Positions 52,447 to 62,917 of a stretch of DNA of 64,000 nucleotides are shown here, piece by piece; the stretch's first letter is position 1, and the number at the start of each line of letters is the position of its first letter. Source of the DNA: Euzebyella marina. GTDB lineage: Bacteria; Bacteroidota; Bacteroidia; Flavobacteriales; Flavobacteriaceae. The DNA lies in contig NZ_JACYFK010000005.1 of the NCBI RefSeq assembly GCF_014855515.1, positions 124,001 through 188,000 on the forward strand, given 5' to 3'. The translations under genes and the position numbers were made by a program. The notes below the pieces were generated by a model. The model was not told the origin of the DNA and searched no databases. It saw only the letters and a list, made by a program, of their open reading frames with translations.

Positions 52447-55400
52447 TTATCTGTAGAGCGTAAAGTGACCGACATATCTTATATCACGATCATCATTTTG
52501 GTTAACGACGTACCAGTAATCACCCGTCGGAAGCTCTTTACCTTCATAAGTTCCATCCCATTTACTTACCTGATCTAGCTCGGCAACCACACGACCGTAA
52601 CGATCATAGATAATAACCTCAATATTCGGGAAGAAATCTCGATTACCCGGCGCCCAAAAATCGTTCTCATTATCACCGTTCGGAGAGAAGAAATTTGGTA
52701 TTTCAAGCATTCCAGTAAACTCAAATGGTATTGCCGCTACCGCTTCACAACCATTATCATCCACTACTCGAATTTCAACTGTTCCGCTATCGGTTGTGGT
52801 GTAGATACCAACATCGCCATACGATTGTCCGTTAAAGAAGAACTCATAGCCTCCGAAGCCACCCTCGGCCATAGCCGTGATTTCATTCGGACCAGTTTTC
52901 TCGGCAGTCAAGGTCAAAGGGTCATACCCTTCGATACTGAACTCCACAAAGTTAGTACAACCATTTTCGTGATAGATGTAAACAGTATAGTCACCCGCTG
53001 GTAAATCTCCCCATTCACGATCTGTGGTCGCTAAAGAAGTAATGGCATCGGTCGGATCAACAGGATTCAAAGCGAACAACAGATCAGGAAGAACACTTGA
53101 ATCTTGCATTTCAACTCTGGCCGTACTATTAGGGAAGATACCTTCACAGCCATATTGAACAATAGGTTCAGCTGTTAAATCAACACCAATTTCAATAGGT
53201 ATCAACACGTCTGTATCACAGAGGTTGGCGTCTTGTATGAAAACTATGTAGGTTTCACCACCTATTAAGTTATCAAAGAAAAGATTATCGTTACGCTCGA
53301 ACACTTCGGTACCATCTGAATTTGGACCGATAACCCTTGTTTCATAATACGTTTCAAAGGTCACAGGATCAACGAACGGTGTGCCTCCAGCAATTGTTAT
53401 CTGAGCCGTACCATCGGCAAACCCTATACAGGTTTCCGGTGAGGTAACTACGTCGGTAACCTCCAGTTCATCGGGTTCGGTCACCACGATTTCAAATGTC
53501 TGTGGACAACCTTCTGCATCTTGGGCCAAAACCGTATAAGACGGATTACTCGGGGTATTAGCTGCCAAATCGGTAAAGGTATATGTTAACGGATTATCAG
53601 GATCTGAGAAAAACTCACTCAAGTTCGGTTCGATAGCAAACTTCACGAGCCCTGGGGTCGCACTGGTAACCTCCATAGTAATCGTACCGTCAGATTCACC
53701 AAAACAAGATGTTGGAGTACTACTATAATCAATAGTCACAGGTTCCGCCGGAGCAATAGTAAATGGTCCTTGCACAACACCACAGTTTGCACGGCTAATC
53801 ACGGAAATCCAGTAATCACCCGCATCAAGGTTCTCAAAGGTACCAAAGTCTTGCATCGGCAAGTTATTGTAGGTTGGCAACGATTCAGCCACGAAAGCAT
53901 CAGAACCAGGGTCTGAATTATAAATTCTAAATTCATAAATACCCGTACCTCCATTAGCAACTGCCTCAATTCTACCGTCTACCTCGTACGCACACGAAAC
54001 ATCAAAAGTGGGCGATGTTGGATCAAGACTTAAAGGCTCTGCATCTGTAATAGTAATACCATTGGTTTTTCGGGCCAAACATGAGCTCAAGCCACCCACC
54101 TTTCGAACTTCGAAACGATATGAGTTACCAATGGTTCCCGGTATATTGGTCTTAACCGGCAATCCGTTGACATCGGTCTCATCGATTGGCAACCATGGTC
54201 CTCCAGAATTATTTACGCTATATTCATAAGTGCCACCCTGCGGATTGTTCACACGAATCATCATTGTTGCGATGTTACCACATGCTGGTACCGAAGTTTG
54301 AATCAATACCGGGTTGATTGGCGGCGGCGGAATGACCTGAACCGGAGGAGTTACGAAGCTACAGTTCATAGTTGAAACCACTTCTACGGCATACCATCCA
54401 CCAGGAATAACTCCCGTTCCGGCCGTACCCACAAACTCTGGGTCACTTTGATACCCTGTTGAAGATACCACATCGGTATTATCAGAACTGCCCAAATGCA
54501 ACAAGCGATACTGATATCCGGCGCCTGGCACACCTCCAATAGCACCAGGGTTCGTTGTTCCTGGCTCAACGGCCACAATCACGGCGTCGTTACCTTGAGG
54601 ACACTCCAACTCTCTTGTTATAATGGCCTCTGCATCGATTTGTGCAACCGGTAAAAGCTCTAGTTCTTCAGAGTGTTCACATCCTTCTGTATCTCTTACT
54701 ATTACACGATAATTGCCACTCGAAAGCCCCGTAAACCTATCATTACTTCCATTGGCAGCAAATGTTGCGTAGGCCGCATTAGAATGCGGTGCAAAGCCGC
54801 TACCTACTGGATTTTCGTACTCTAATCGGTATTCATAAGGGGCATTATCCCATCCTCCTTGAGTACTAACGATAATTTCACCTAAATCATCATTACACCC
54901 CACTCTTCCGACCTCGTCCATAGTCGTTATGAGAAGTTGCTCGTTAGGCATTTGAACGGTAGTCATATTACTGAATACATTACAAGCTGAAGCTGTCATG
55001 CCCATTTCGCGGATTACTACACGAAGATTACCACCTTCCAGACCGGTTATAACAGCCGGGTTACCATCTACAGCAGTGTCGATTGTTCCGGTTGAATTAC
55101 CTGCGACCGGCGTACCGAAGGAACCGCCACTGAACCCTGGATCATTGGCAGCGTATACGAAGTATTCATAAACTCCCGTATATCCGCTTACATCAATGGT
55201 CAATTCACCATCAGTAGCGCCAAAACAACCAACTGGGTCATTTTGTGAAATGGAAACCGTAGGTAGAATAGGTTCTGCAACGACATAGGCGGTTATCGGA
55301 TAAGTACAGCCTCCCACATCATTTACCTGTAAATTGTACTCACCGGCAACCATTGGCAAATCGAATTCAACAAAAGAACCACTTGGTTGAGAAACACTTG

Positions 55401-58400
55401 AAACCGGCGTTACCGAGAAACCTTGGTCTTCAATTATAAAATTGGTACTGCCTGTTACGTCAATTCTAATCCTTTCAGGATTTTCACAATCCATAGGAGA
55501 AATCTGTGTAATAGTTGCGGTTACCGTATTTGGAGCCAAAACCGTCACCGAATCACTGAATTCACAACCATTTGAATCTATGGCATAAATAGTAATGACT
55601 TGATCAGAACCCGTATCAACTATCTCGAATGTCGGACTCGACTGGTAGCTATCGGCAAGGTCTAGTTTATAGCCGTAAGGGCCACCATTGCCAACATTAC
55701 CACCCACGATGGATGCTGTTACATTCGTTGTACTAAACTGATTTGCCGCCGGATTACAGACAAGTGTACCTGCCGTTACATCGATTTCAAATGGTGGTGG
55801 TTCGTTGATAACCACTTCTTCTCTATCAAAACAGCTGCGGTCGGTAACAACTTCAATTACGTAAGTGCCCGGAGTTAAGTTCAAGAAAGTACCTGAAGCA
55901 TTTGTACCGGTTCTTCCAGAGGTGTCAAGACCTGATGGCATTGAAGCCAAAGTGGTCGTATATAAATTGAATTCTCTAATTCCATCAATATCGGTTCCTG
56001 CTTGCAAAGAAGCCGAAATACTTCCGTCTCCAACCCCATTACAACTAACATCACTTGCACCCGTATCGTCAATAATTGGCGAAGTTGGGGCTGTTCTAAG
56101 AATGTCATCGACCAAAAAGGTACAATTGTTGACACCATCATCGACTTGATTATCGGTTACTTCCACTTGATAATCTCCCGGAGGGATATTCGGAAAAATA
56201 CCATCATTATCAGGGTCGGTAATACTTACAGGAGAACCAAACATATCGGTTCCTGTGAGAACATAAGTGAAATCACCACTACCTCCATTGGCCGTAATTG
56301 TAACAACTCCATCACTTTCTTCACAACTTGGTTCGGTACTAAAGCCTCCAGATGCTGAAAGAACTTGGAACACTTCGGCAACATCATCTACATCACACCC
56401 ATTGGCATCAATAACATGTACCGGATATGAACCAATATTGTTAACAAAAAATATTGCTTGTGTAGGTGTACCTGGAGTATAAGCAGGTGTTTGACTAACC
56501 CCATTCAAAGTAAATGTCGGTGTCTCTATATGACCTGGCATTTCTAATGTAATTTGGAAACCACCTGATGGTGTAGTTACATCACATTGATTGTCTACGC
56601 TGATAGTCGGTGCCGGTAAATCAGGATTCAGCTGAATCACCGCTGCAGATACACGATAAGAACAGTTGTTCGCATCGATAACCCAGATATCATAATCTGT
56701 ACCAGGTGCCAGTGATCCCGGCAAGGAAACTGTAGAGGCATCACTGAAATCATCAGATGGGTCTGCAGGTGTTAGGGTACCGTCAGTATCAACAGGAGTA
56801 CCAGCGGGAACATAAGCATACAAGTATGGGCTACCAGTAGCAAAAGGTGTTCCGCCGCTTCCCCTAACAGTCAATTGACCGAGAGCATTACAGTTGGCAT
56901 TTTGGTTATCAATAATATCTACCCGTGGCATGTTGATAACCGCTTCGTCTTCGTCTCCGCTAGAACAACCGTTAGCATCTTCTACCGAGATTCCATACCT
57001 GCCTTGAGGCACTGTCAAATCACTTGCTAGAGCTGTTAAAGAGGAGTTGGTTACATTGTAAACCTCTTCTCCTGTTTCTAAATTGGTAATAATAACATCG
57101 TAAGGTGCTGTACCTGACGTAATATTATAGTTGATACCTACATCGCCATTTCTACATGTGGCACCGTCGACCGTCAAATCTACAGCAGAACCAGGTCCGT
57201 TGGGTAAAGTGATCACTTCTTGATATGTACAACCTGTAGATGTATCCCTTACTTCTACTGTATAAGAAGCACCCCATAGCAAATTGCTAAAGCAATGGTT
57301 AGTAGCTGTAGTATTAGGTGAGACCCAGCCTACTAGAGGGTCGGGATCGGCCAATCGTATTTCATATGGACCTGTTCCATTCACTATTTCAACACATACT
57401 GTACTTCCACCAGGAGTACAGAAGGCAGGGGGTGTTGGATAGGTAGGAATTATATCAAGATTGGTTGTTCCGATGGTCACGGGTTCAATATCATTACATC
57501 CTCGAGAATCAATGATAATCACCTGATAATCACCTGGAATCAGACTTGGATCAGTTACCGACAAAGGAAAGTCCGCGTCCGTTACATTATTTTGAGTCAC
57601 ATAAGGGTTTCCAAAGTTATCCTCAATAATAACTGTATAATTCTGAACACCAGGGGTTGGTAAACTAACAGTCACCCCACCGGAAAGATCACCAGAAGTA
57701 CACGTAGCATCAATAGGCGCTACCGTAGCATCGGGTGTTGGGTTGGGGTCGGTAGTCACCGTCACGGGTGTTACCGCAGTAATACAATCTCTTGAATCTT
57801 TTACTAGATACTCATAGTTACCCGCTGCAAGACCTGAATAAACAGTTTGTGAAGAAAAGTTATAAGTATTTGTAGGGTCAGGATTATTAGGATCCGGAAC
57901 CAATGTACCCGCAGGAGCGAAAACCACCTCAAAAGGAGGAACACCAGAAGATACAGTTGGAATAATTTCTACAAAACCGCTATTAGGATCACCACAACTT
58001 GGGCCCACTATTCGCTCTGTAGCGGCAATATTTGTAGGTTCAGCAAAGGTCAACCCTTCTGACGTATTGGTACATGAATTATTATCGGTTACTTCAACGG
58101 TATAAACACCGTGCTCACCGTAGGGTACAGTATAGTTAAATGGATTTGATGGAATATTAATTCCTGTCTGCCCTGGTACAGCAATTCCGTCTTTGTAGAT
58201 GGTGTATGAAGTGGAACTTAGGGTTGAGATATCTCCTCCGGAAACAGTCACTTCCATTTCACCGTCTCCTCCACAAGGAATTTCAGTAACCAAATCTAAG
58301 TTTACTTGAATTTGAGGAGGTATTCTTACAGACGTCGTTTGGGCAATACAATCATTTCCGTCGACTACTTGAATTATGTAATTACCCGGAACAAGGTTGG

Positions 58401-61215
58401 TAAAGGTGTAAGTACCCGGTGTACCTGGCGTCTGCAGGGGTCCACCATTAATTCGATATCTATGGCTGGTCAATGGTGCAGAGCCTGCAGTTGAAGAAAC
58501 CGTAATTTCGGCATCGTTAGTAGCCGAATAACAATAGTCGGCACTATCAAATGATATGGATGGCGCTGTTACACTTGTTAAGGTAAAAGTGGTTGAGGCA
58601 GTACAACCCTCGGAGTCTATAACTGTTAATGTATAGGTGCCCTCGGCGGTTAAACTACCAAAAGTACGCCCAGTTTTTGGGCCCTGTAGGGTTCCTGGAG
58701 GTGATGGCCACTGAAGTTCATACCTATAACTACCGAATCCTCCGGCAGCATTGGCTCGAACCCTACCAATATTATTGTTTTGACAACTCATATCAGTCAC
58801 ATCAGCGGTAATACTCAAAGGAGTAGCAGCTTCTTCCACATCAAAAGATGCTGTCGATGTACAGTTGGTATCGTTGTCGGTTACCGTAATTTCGTAAGTA
58901 CCAGCTCCTAAACCGGAAATTGGTATCTCAAACGCCGAACTATTCGTTCCACTTGTTATTATGGCAGCAGTCGGTGCAGTTCTGTTCACCACATAATCAT
59001 AATCGGTGGCAAACCCATCGACCAAGAATGCTCCATCGCCATCAGTGGCAGCGGGACAAACTCTTCGATCCCCTCCAGATTTAACTCTAGCTCGTATAGT
59101 ACTGATACCTCCCGTGGTAAAACTGGCTGTGTAAGTACACCCATCGGTATCGGTAATTTCAAATTGATACGAAGTATCTAAGTTAAGTCCGTTAAACACA
59201 TTACTTGCCTGAGCAGGAGGCAATGCCGTTGCGGGATTAGAGGAGATGATTTCATATTGCGCAACTGGAAAACCTGCAGGTTGCACATCAATAGTTACCC
59301 TACTGGTTCCTGTGGCGCAATCTAAATTGTCTTGAACAAAGTTAATAGCAGTTGGTGGAACCGGTTCAGAAACCGTAATAGGTGACAGAGCCTGATAGCA
59401 TCCTGAATCGTCTCTTATATAAGGTATGTAGGTGCCTGATGCCAGTCCTGTAAAACTTGTGCCAGATTGAAAGTTGGTGTTATCAATACTATACTCATAA
59501 CCAGAACCAGAACCTCCACTAGCGGGGGCAAAATCAATGATTGCCCCACCATTGTTACAAGTATAATCTTGTGTTAAGCTGGCCGAACCGTTCAAGCCTC
59601 CTTCGGAAGTTACTGTTACCGATGGAAGTGCCAGAACGCACGAAAATGCACCTTGAGAATACCTTACCTCTACAATATTATAGGTGCCATCGGCCACTGG
59701 TATGGTCGACGATGTGGTAAAGGGATCACCAGCATTATTGGTCGCCCTGAATTCTAAGTTGAAACCTCGTGGGTCGTTAATGGCGAAATCTACTTTTCCT
59801 CCCCCATTGGTACAGGTACCGGTAATAGGGCCAGCAGTTACATCGGGCGGATCAAGTTCGGCCACGTATTCAGATTTTTCGGCTGTACAACCTTGGTCAT
59901 CCGTTATATAAAAGGTGTATGTACCAGGGCTAGTTACCGTATAAGAATTAGTACCTGTGAAAAATCCTCCAGAATTTCCACCATCGCTAACAGTATAGCT
60001 ATAGTTTCCGGAACCACCAGAAGGCGTTACGTCGATATCTACACTGGTAATGGTCGAACATCCGAAACTCATTCCGTTGGTATCGGTAATCACCTCGATT
60101 GGACTCAATCCTACACCAACGGTAATAGGATTACCATTTACGTCTGTATATTGTATCGGAGCCGGAATGCCATTAGGAATATCCTCATGACAGTCATTAG
60201 TTTCAACTTTTACCGCATAAGTACCTTCGCTTACTGCCCCAAATGTATAGGTGTTACTTGAAATTGTAGAAGTAAACTCAATTTCGGCACCGTTCTCATC
60301 TAATAAGGTATATACATAAGGCCCAGGTACCTCCGGATTAACGGTTACGTCGATACTTCCTGTTTCCCCACTACATACCGGATTGGTAAAGGTTACATCG
60401 ATTTCGATTTCAACTTCTTCTATTTCAATGACCTCATACAAATATTCACATACTTGGCCAGAGATATTCAACCTAGCCTGTACTTGGTATAATCCAGGGT
60501 TTAGGTTATCAAATATAGAAGATGATTGGTAGGGCCCGAACGGATTCGCACCTTCGCGAATTCTAAATTGATAACTATTGGGAAGACCGGTAATCTCGAT
60601 ACGACCCGGGTTATTACAAACAAAATCTTTTTTAGTATAGGTTTGGGTAATGGTACTTTTTACCACTTCAAAATAATAGTATTGCCCCCCATTGACCTGA
60701 ACCCTAAATTCGGCTCCGTTCGCTGCTGAGATAGTACTGGCGTCTAGGTTGAAAGATGAACCGTTATGCACCTCTGTGTAGGCCGATGTATAATCAGGGC
60801 ACTCTACATTCGTATTCGGGGTGGCCCCGGTCAACTGTTGCCATGAAACACTTCCGTAAGGCCCTCCGGAGAGTGTAATGTTTCTATCATCAGAGTCACC
60901 GCATAGAATAAACCTTGCAACGGTGGCCCCATCGTTGGTACAGCTTACCGTTTCATCGGCTCCTTGAATTATGGTCGTGAACATGGGAGCGCTGACAGCC
61001 TTACCTGATTTCTTGTTCTTTTGGGTATTGACGAGAAATTTAGACTCGGTTTCTCGCTGTGAGGTCTTCTCTAGAGAAACAGCATCCTTGACCTTTTCGG
61101 CAACCTCGGAGATCAAGGTATACACTTTAGGATTGGCGATGGCCGTAGTACCGACTACTGAAAATGATATTAACAGTAGGGCAAGAAGAACATGCCGCAT
61201 TTTCTTTGGGAACAT
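52447..61215 (-). CDS. Giant SprB-like repeat protein with type B T9SS C-terminal signal
   Basis: The 2922-residue protein starts with a signal peptide (MFPKKMRHVLLALLLISFSV...AIA), has a short charged linker and then consists almost entirely of tandem beta-rich modules of about 80-100 residues. Each carries the SprB-type pattern: an opening Cys with a G-x-x-x-G-x-I segment, a Y-x-Y-x-x-D stretch, a G-L-x-x-G-x-Y turn and a closing V-x-D-x-x-G-C; I estimate 25-30 modules. The last 90 residues (IPNFFSPNGDNENDFWAPGN, IYDRYGRVVAELDQVSKWDG, LPTGDYWYVV) are the gliding-motility-associated C-terminal domain that sends type B cargo through the type IX secretion system. It is probably a filamentous cell-surface adhesin, possibly used in gliding. 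The usual PorP/SprF partner gene is not adjacent. Confidence 0.92.
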   Translation of the reverse strand: MFPKKMRHVLLALLLISFSVVGTTAIANPKVYTLISEVAEKVKDAVSLEKTSQRETESKFLVNTQKNKKSGKAVSAPMFTTIIQGADETVSCTNDGATVARFILCGDSDDRNITLSGGPYGSVSWQQLTGATPNTNVECPDYTSAYTEVHNGSSFNLDASTISAANGAEFRVQVNGGQYYYFEVVKSTITQTYTKKDFVCNNPGRIEITGLPNSYQFRIREGANPFGPYQSSSIFDNLNPGLYQVQARLNISGQVCEYLYEVIEIEEVEIEIDVTFTNPVCSGETGSIDVTVNPEVPGPYVYTLLDENGAEIEFTSTISSNTYTFGAVSEGTYAVKVETNDCHEDIPNGIPAPIQYTDVNGNPITVGVGLSPIEVITDTNGMSFGCSTITSVDIDVTPSGGSGNYSYTVSDGGNSGGFFTGTNSYTVTSPGTYTFYITDDQGCTAEKSEYVAELDPPDVTAGPITGTCTNGGGKVDFAINDPRGFNLEFRATNNAGDPFTTSSTIPVADGTYNIVEVRYSQGAFSCVLALPSVTVTSEGGLNGSASLTQDYTCNNGGAIIDFAPASGGSGSGYEYSIDNTNFQSGTSFTGLASGTYIPYIRDDSGCYQALSPITVSEPVPPTAINFVQDNLDCATGTSRVTIDVQPAGFPVAQYEIISSNPATALPPAQASNVFNGLNLDTSYQFEITDTDGCTYTASFTTGGISTIRARVKSGGDRRVCPAATDGDGAFLVDGFATDYDYVVNRTAPTAAIITSGTNSSAFEIPISGLGAGTYEITVTDNDTNCTSTASFDVEEAATPLSITADVTDMSCQNNNIGRVRANAAGGFGSYRYELQWPSPPGTLQGPKTGRTFGSLTAEGTYTLTVIDSEGCTASTTFTLTSVTAPSISFDSADYCYSATNDAEITVSSTAGSAPLTSHRYRINGGPLQTPGTPGTYTFTNLVPGNYIIQVVDGNDCIAQTTSVRIPPQIQVNLDLVTEIPCGGDGEMEVTVSGGDISTLSSTSYTIYKDGIAVPGQTGINIPSNPFNYTVPYGEHGVYTVEVTDNNSCTNTSEGLTFAEPTNIAATERIVGPSCGDPNSGFVEIIPTVSSGVPPFEVVFAPAGTLVPDPNNPDPTNTYNFSSQTVYSGLAAGNYEYLVKDSRDCITAVTPVTVTTDPNPTPDATVAPIDATCTSGDLSGGVTVSLPTPGVQNYTVIIEDNFGNPYVTQNNVTDADFPLSVTDPSLIPGDYQVIIIDSRGCNDIEPVTIGTTNLDIIPTYPTPPAFCTPGGSTVCVEIVNGTGPYEIRLADPDPLVGWVSPNTTATNHCFSNLLWGASYTVEVRDTSTGCTYQEVITLPNGPGSAVDLTVDGATCRNGDVGINYNITSGTAPYDVIITNLETGEEVYNVTNSSLTALASDLTVPQGRYGISVEDANGCSSGDEDEAVINMPRVDIIDNQNANCNALGQLTVRGSGGTPFATGSPYLYAYVPAGTPVDTDGTLTPADPSDDFSDASTVSLPGSLAPGTDYDIWVIDANNCSYRVSAAVIQLNPDLPAPTISVDNQCDVTTPSGGFQITLEMPGHIETPTFTLNGVSQTPAYTPGTPTQAIFFVNNIGSYPVHVIDANGCDVDDVAEVFQVLSASGGFSTEPSCEESDGVVTITANGGSGDFTYVLTGTDMFGSPVSITDPDNDGIFPNIPPGDYQVEVTDNQVDDGVNNCTFLVDDILRTAPTSPIIDDTGASDVSCNGVGDGSISASLQAGTDIDGIREFNLYTTTLASMPSGLDTSGRTGTNASGTFLNLTPGTYVIEVVTDRSCFDREEVVINEPPPFEIDVTAGTLVCNPAANQFSTTNVTASIVGGNVGNGGPYGYKLDLADSYQSSPTFEIVDTGSDQVITIYAIDSNGCEFSDSVTVLAPNTVTATITQISPMDCENPERIRIDVTGSTNFIIEDQGFSVTPVSSVSQPSGSFVEFDLPMVAGEYNLQVNDVGGCTYPITAYVVAEPILPTVSISQNDPVGCFGATDGELTIDVSGYTGVYEYFVYAANDPGFSGGSFGTPVAGNSTGTIDTAVDGNPAVITGLEGGNLRVVIREMGMTASACNVFSNMTTVQMPNEQLLITTMDEVGRVGCNDDLGEIIVSTQGGWDNAPYEYRLEYENPVGSGFAPHSNAAYATFAANGSNDRFTGLSSGNYRVIVRDTEGCEHSEELELLPVAQIDAEAIITRELECPQGNDAVIVAVEPGTTNPGAIGGVPGAGYQYRLLHLGSSDNTDVVSSTGYQSDPEFVGTAGTGVIPGGWYAVEVVSTMNCSFVTPPVQVIPPPPINPVLIQTSVPACGNIATMMIRVNNPQGGTYEYSVNNSGGPWLPIDETDVNGLPVKTNIPGTIGNSYRFEVRKVGGLSSCLARKTNGITITDAEPLSLDPTSPTFDVSCAYEVDGRIEAVANGGTGIYEFRIYNSDPGSDAFVAESLPTYNNLPMQDFGTFENLDAGDYWISVISRANCGVVQGPFTIAPAEPVTIDYSSTPTSCFGESDGTITMEVTSATPGLVKFAIEPNLSEFFSDPDNPLTYTFTDLAANTPSNPSYTVLAQDAEGCPQTFEIVVTEPDELEVTDVVTSPETCIGFADGTAQITIAGGTPFVDPVTFETYYETRVIGPNSDGTEVFERNDNLFFDNLIGGETYIVFIQDANLCDTDVLIPIEIGVDLTAEPIVQYGCEGIFPNSTARVEMQDSSVLPDLLFALNPVDPTDAITSLATTDREWGDLPAGDYTVYIYHENGCTNFVEFSIEGYDPLTLTAEKTGPNEITAMAEGGFGGYEFFFNGQSYGDVGIYTTTDSGTVEIRVVDDNGCEAVAAIPFEFTGMLEIPNFFSPNGDNENDFWAPGNRDFFPNIEVIIYDRYGRVVAELDQVSKWDGTYEGKELPTGDYWYVVNQNDDRDIRYVGHFTLYR

Positions 61216-61348
61216 AGGTTAAGTCTTAGGTATTAAGAATAGCTGCGTTTGGGGAGCATTTATTCTTAAGATGTAATTATTTATACTTATAAATTCTCTT
61301 TATATTTATCCGCTAAGCATACATTAATATTATTTTTAACGTACATCC

Positions 61349-62470
61349 ATGAAAAATAGTGTATTTCTACTTTGTTCAACTCTAGTTTTCTTTTACACAT
61401 CTTGTGCTCAAGACCCTGAAAACCAAGTTAGTGACCCTTCTTCCACTCCTTTTGAGGCTGAATTACTGATCGATGAAATGCAAATTCCGTGGGGAATGAC
61501 CTTTTTACCGGATGGCAGTATGCTGGTGACCGAGAAATCAGGCGAAATCGTTCATTTTAAAAACGGTGCCAAAACCAAGGTTAAAGAAGTACCACAAGTT
61601 TATACTAGAGGGCAAGGCGGACTTTTGGATATTGAGGCACATCCTGACTATGCCAATAATGGTTGGATCTATATTTCATATTCTTCCGAGGAAGGAGATG
61701 AAAAAGGTGGAAACACCGCTCTTATGAGAGCTAAGCTAAAGGATAATGCATTGGTCGAAAAGCAATTACTCTACAAAGCGACCCCCAACACAACCAAAGG
61801 TCAGCATTTCGGTTCTAGAATCGTTTTCGATAATGAAGGCTATCTTTTTCTTTCAATTGGTGAGCGCGGGGCCAGAGATGAAAACCCACAAGATATAACT
61901 AGGGATGGCGGCAAAATTTATCGTTTTCATGATGATGGCAAAATACCCCAAGACAATCCTTTTGTTAGTAAAGATGGTGCCAAAACAGCAATTTATAGCT
62001 ATGGGCACCGTAACCCACAAGGCCTAGCTAAACATCCGGAAACCGGAAAAATATGGGATAATGAACACGGTCCGAGAGGTGGTGATGAAATCAACATTAT
62101 AAAACCAGGTGCCAACTATGGTTGGCCGGTCATAACTTATGGTATCAATTATAGTGGTACACCTATAACCGATAAAACCGAAATGGACGGAATGGAACAA
62201 CCTTTTCACTATTGGGTACCAAGTATCGCCCCGAGTGGCATGGCATTTGTTACATCCGATAAATATGGAGACTGGAAAGGAAGCATTCTTGTTGGGTCAC
62301 TAAAATTTCAATATTTGGAACGATTAGTAGTTGAAGGAGAAAAAGTTACCGACAGAGAAAAATTAATGGCCGAAATAGGTCGAGTAAGAGACGTTAAAGA
62401 AGGGCCTGACGGACTAATTTATGTAGCAGTAGAAGGAAAAGGTGTTTATAAACTAGTACCAAAAAGCTAG
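61349..62470 (+). CDS. Soluble PQQ-type sugar dehydrogenase lipoprotein
   Basis: The 373-residue protein has a lipoprotein signal ending in TSCAQ (Cys about residue 19) and the six-bladed propeller of the glucose/sorbosone dehydrogenase family: PWGMTFLPDGSMLVTEKSGE, GQGGLLDIEAHPDYANNGWI, GSRIVFDNEGYLFLSIGERG, YSYGHRNPQGLAKHPETG and GDEINIIKPGANYGWPVITY. Members use pyrroloquinoline quinone to oxidise an aldose or related sugar to a lactone; the natural substrate here is unknown. No PQQ biosynthesis gene is seen in the window. The gene for a small cytochrome c follows after 44 bases and is the likely electron acceptor. Confidence 0.9.
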   Translation: MKNSVFLLCSTLVFFYTSCAQDPENQVSDPSSTPFEAELLIDEMQIPWGMTFLPDGSMLVTEKSGEIVHFKNGAKTKVKEVPQVYTRGQGGLLDIEAHPDYANNGWIYISYSSEEGDEKGGNTALMRAKLKDNALVEKQLLYKATPNTTKGQHFGSRIVFDNEGYLFLSIGERGARDENPQDITRDGGKIYRFHDDGKIPQDNPFVSKDGAKTAIYSYGHRNPQGLAKHPETGKIWDNEHGPRGGDEINIIKPGANYGWPVITYGINYSGTPITDKTEMDGMEQPFHYWVPSIAPSGMAFVTSDKYGDWKGSILVGSLKFQYLERLVVEGEKVTDREKLMAEIGRVRDVKEGPDGLIYVAVEGKGVYKLVPKS

Positions 62471-62514
62471 TAAAGTTCTTTTCTAAAGGTTCCATTACTA
62501 CCATAAGTATCATT

Positions 62515-62916
62515 ATGAAATTTTTAAACATTCTGTTGTTTCTAATCTTTTGTGCTGTACCGACAGTTCAGGCGCAAGAGGCAGATTTAGAAGAAAGTAT
62601 GGCACGTGGCGAAGCTGTTTATATGGATTTCTGTGTGACGTGCCACTTAGAAAATGGCGAGGGAGTAGCAAATACTTTCCCACCCCTTGCCATGTCAGAT
62701 TATTTAAAGAAAAACCGTGAAGCCAGCATCCGCGGGGTTAAGTACGGCCAGCAAGGCGAATTGACCGTCAACGGCGTTACCTATAACAGCGTAATGGCAC
62801 CCATGGGATTGGATGATAGTGAGATTGCCGATGTAATGAACTACATTATGAACTCGTGGGGCAATTGGTCGAGCAAATTGGTCACTACAGACGAGGTAGA
62901 GGCCATTTCAAAATAG
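62515..62916 (+). CDS. Class I cytochrome c, periplasmic
   Basis: The 133-residue protein has a signal peptide (MKFLNILLFLIFCAVPTVQA) and one haem-binding CVTCH motif in MDFCVTCHLENGEGVANTFP, with a likely axial Met in NSVMAPMGLDDSE and a closing helix ADVMNYIMNSWGNW. It is a mono-haem cytochrome c of the usual length. Because it is encoded just after the PQQ-type dehydrogenase, I infer that it takes electrons from that enzyme and passes them to a terminal oxidase. Confidence 0.92.
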   Translation: MKFLNILLFLIFCAVPTVQAQEADLEESMARGEAVYMDFCVTCHLENGEGVANTFPPLAMSDYLKKNREASIRGVKYGQQGELTVNGVTYNSVMAPMGLDDSEIADVMNYIMNSWGNWSSKLVTTDEVEAISK

Positions 62917-62917
62917 A

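Noticed and set aside
52447-61215. Many plus-strand frames of 60-120 codons opposite the giant gene
   Set aside because: They are mirror images of a repetitive coding sequence, have no ribosome site or homolog I recognise, and the minus-strand frame is unbroken for 2922 codons.
61301-61338. TATATTTA (61301-61308) and TATTTTTA (61331-61338) as promoters of the PQQ-type dehydrogenase gene
   Set aside because: Each has one mismatch, neither has a TTTG at the right distance, and the region is so AT-rich that such matches are expected by chance.
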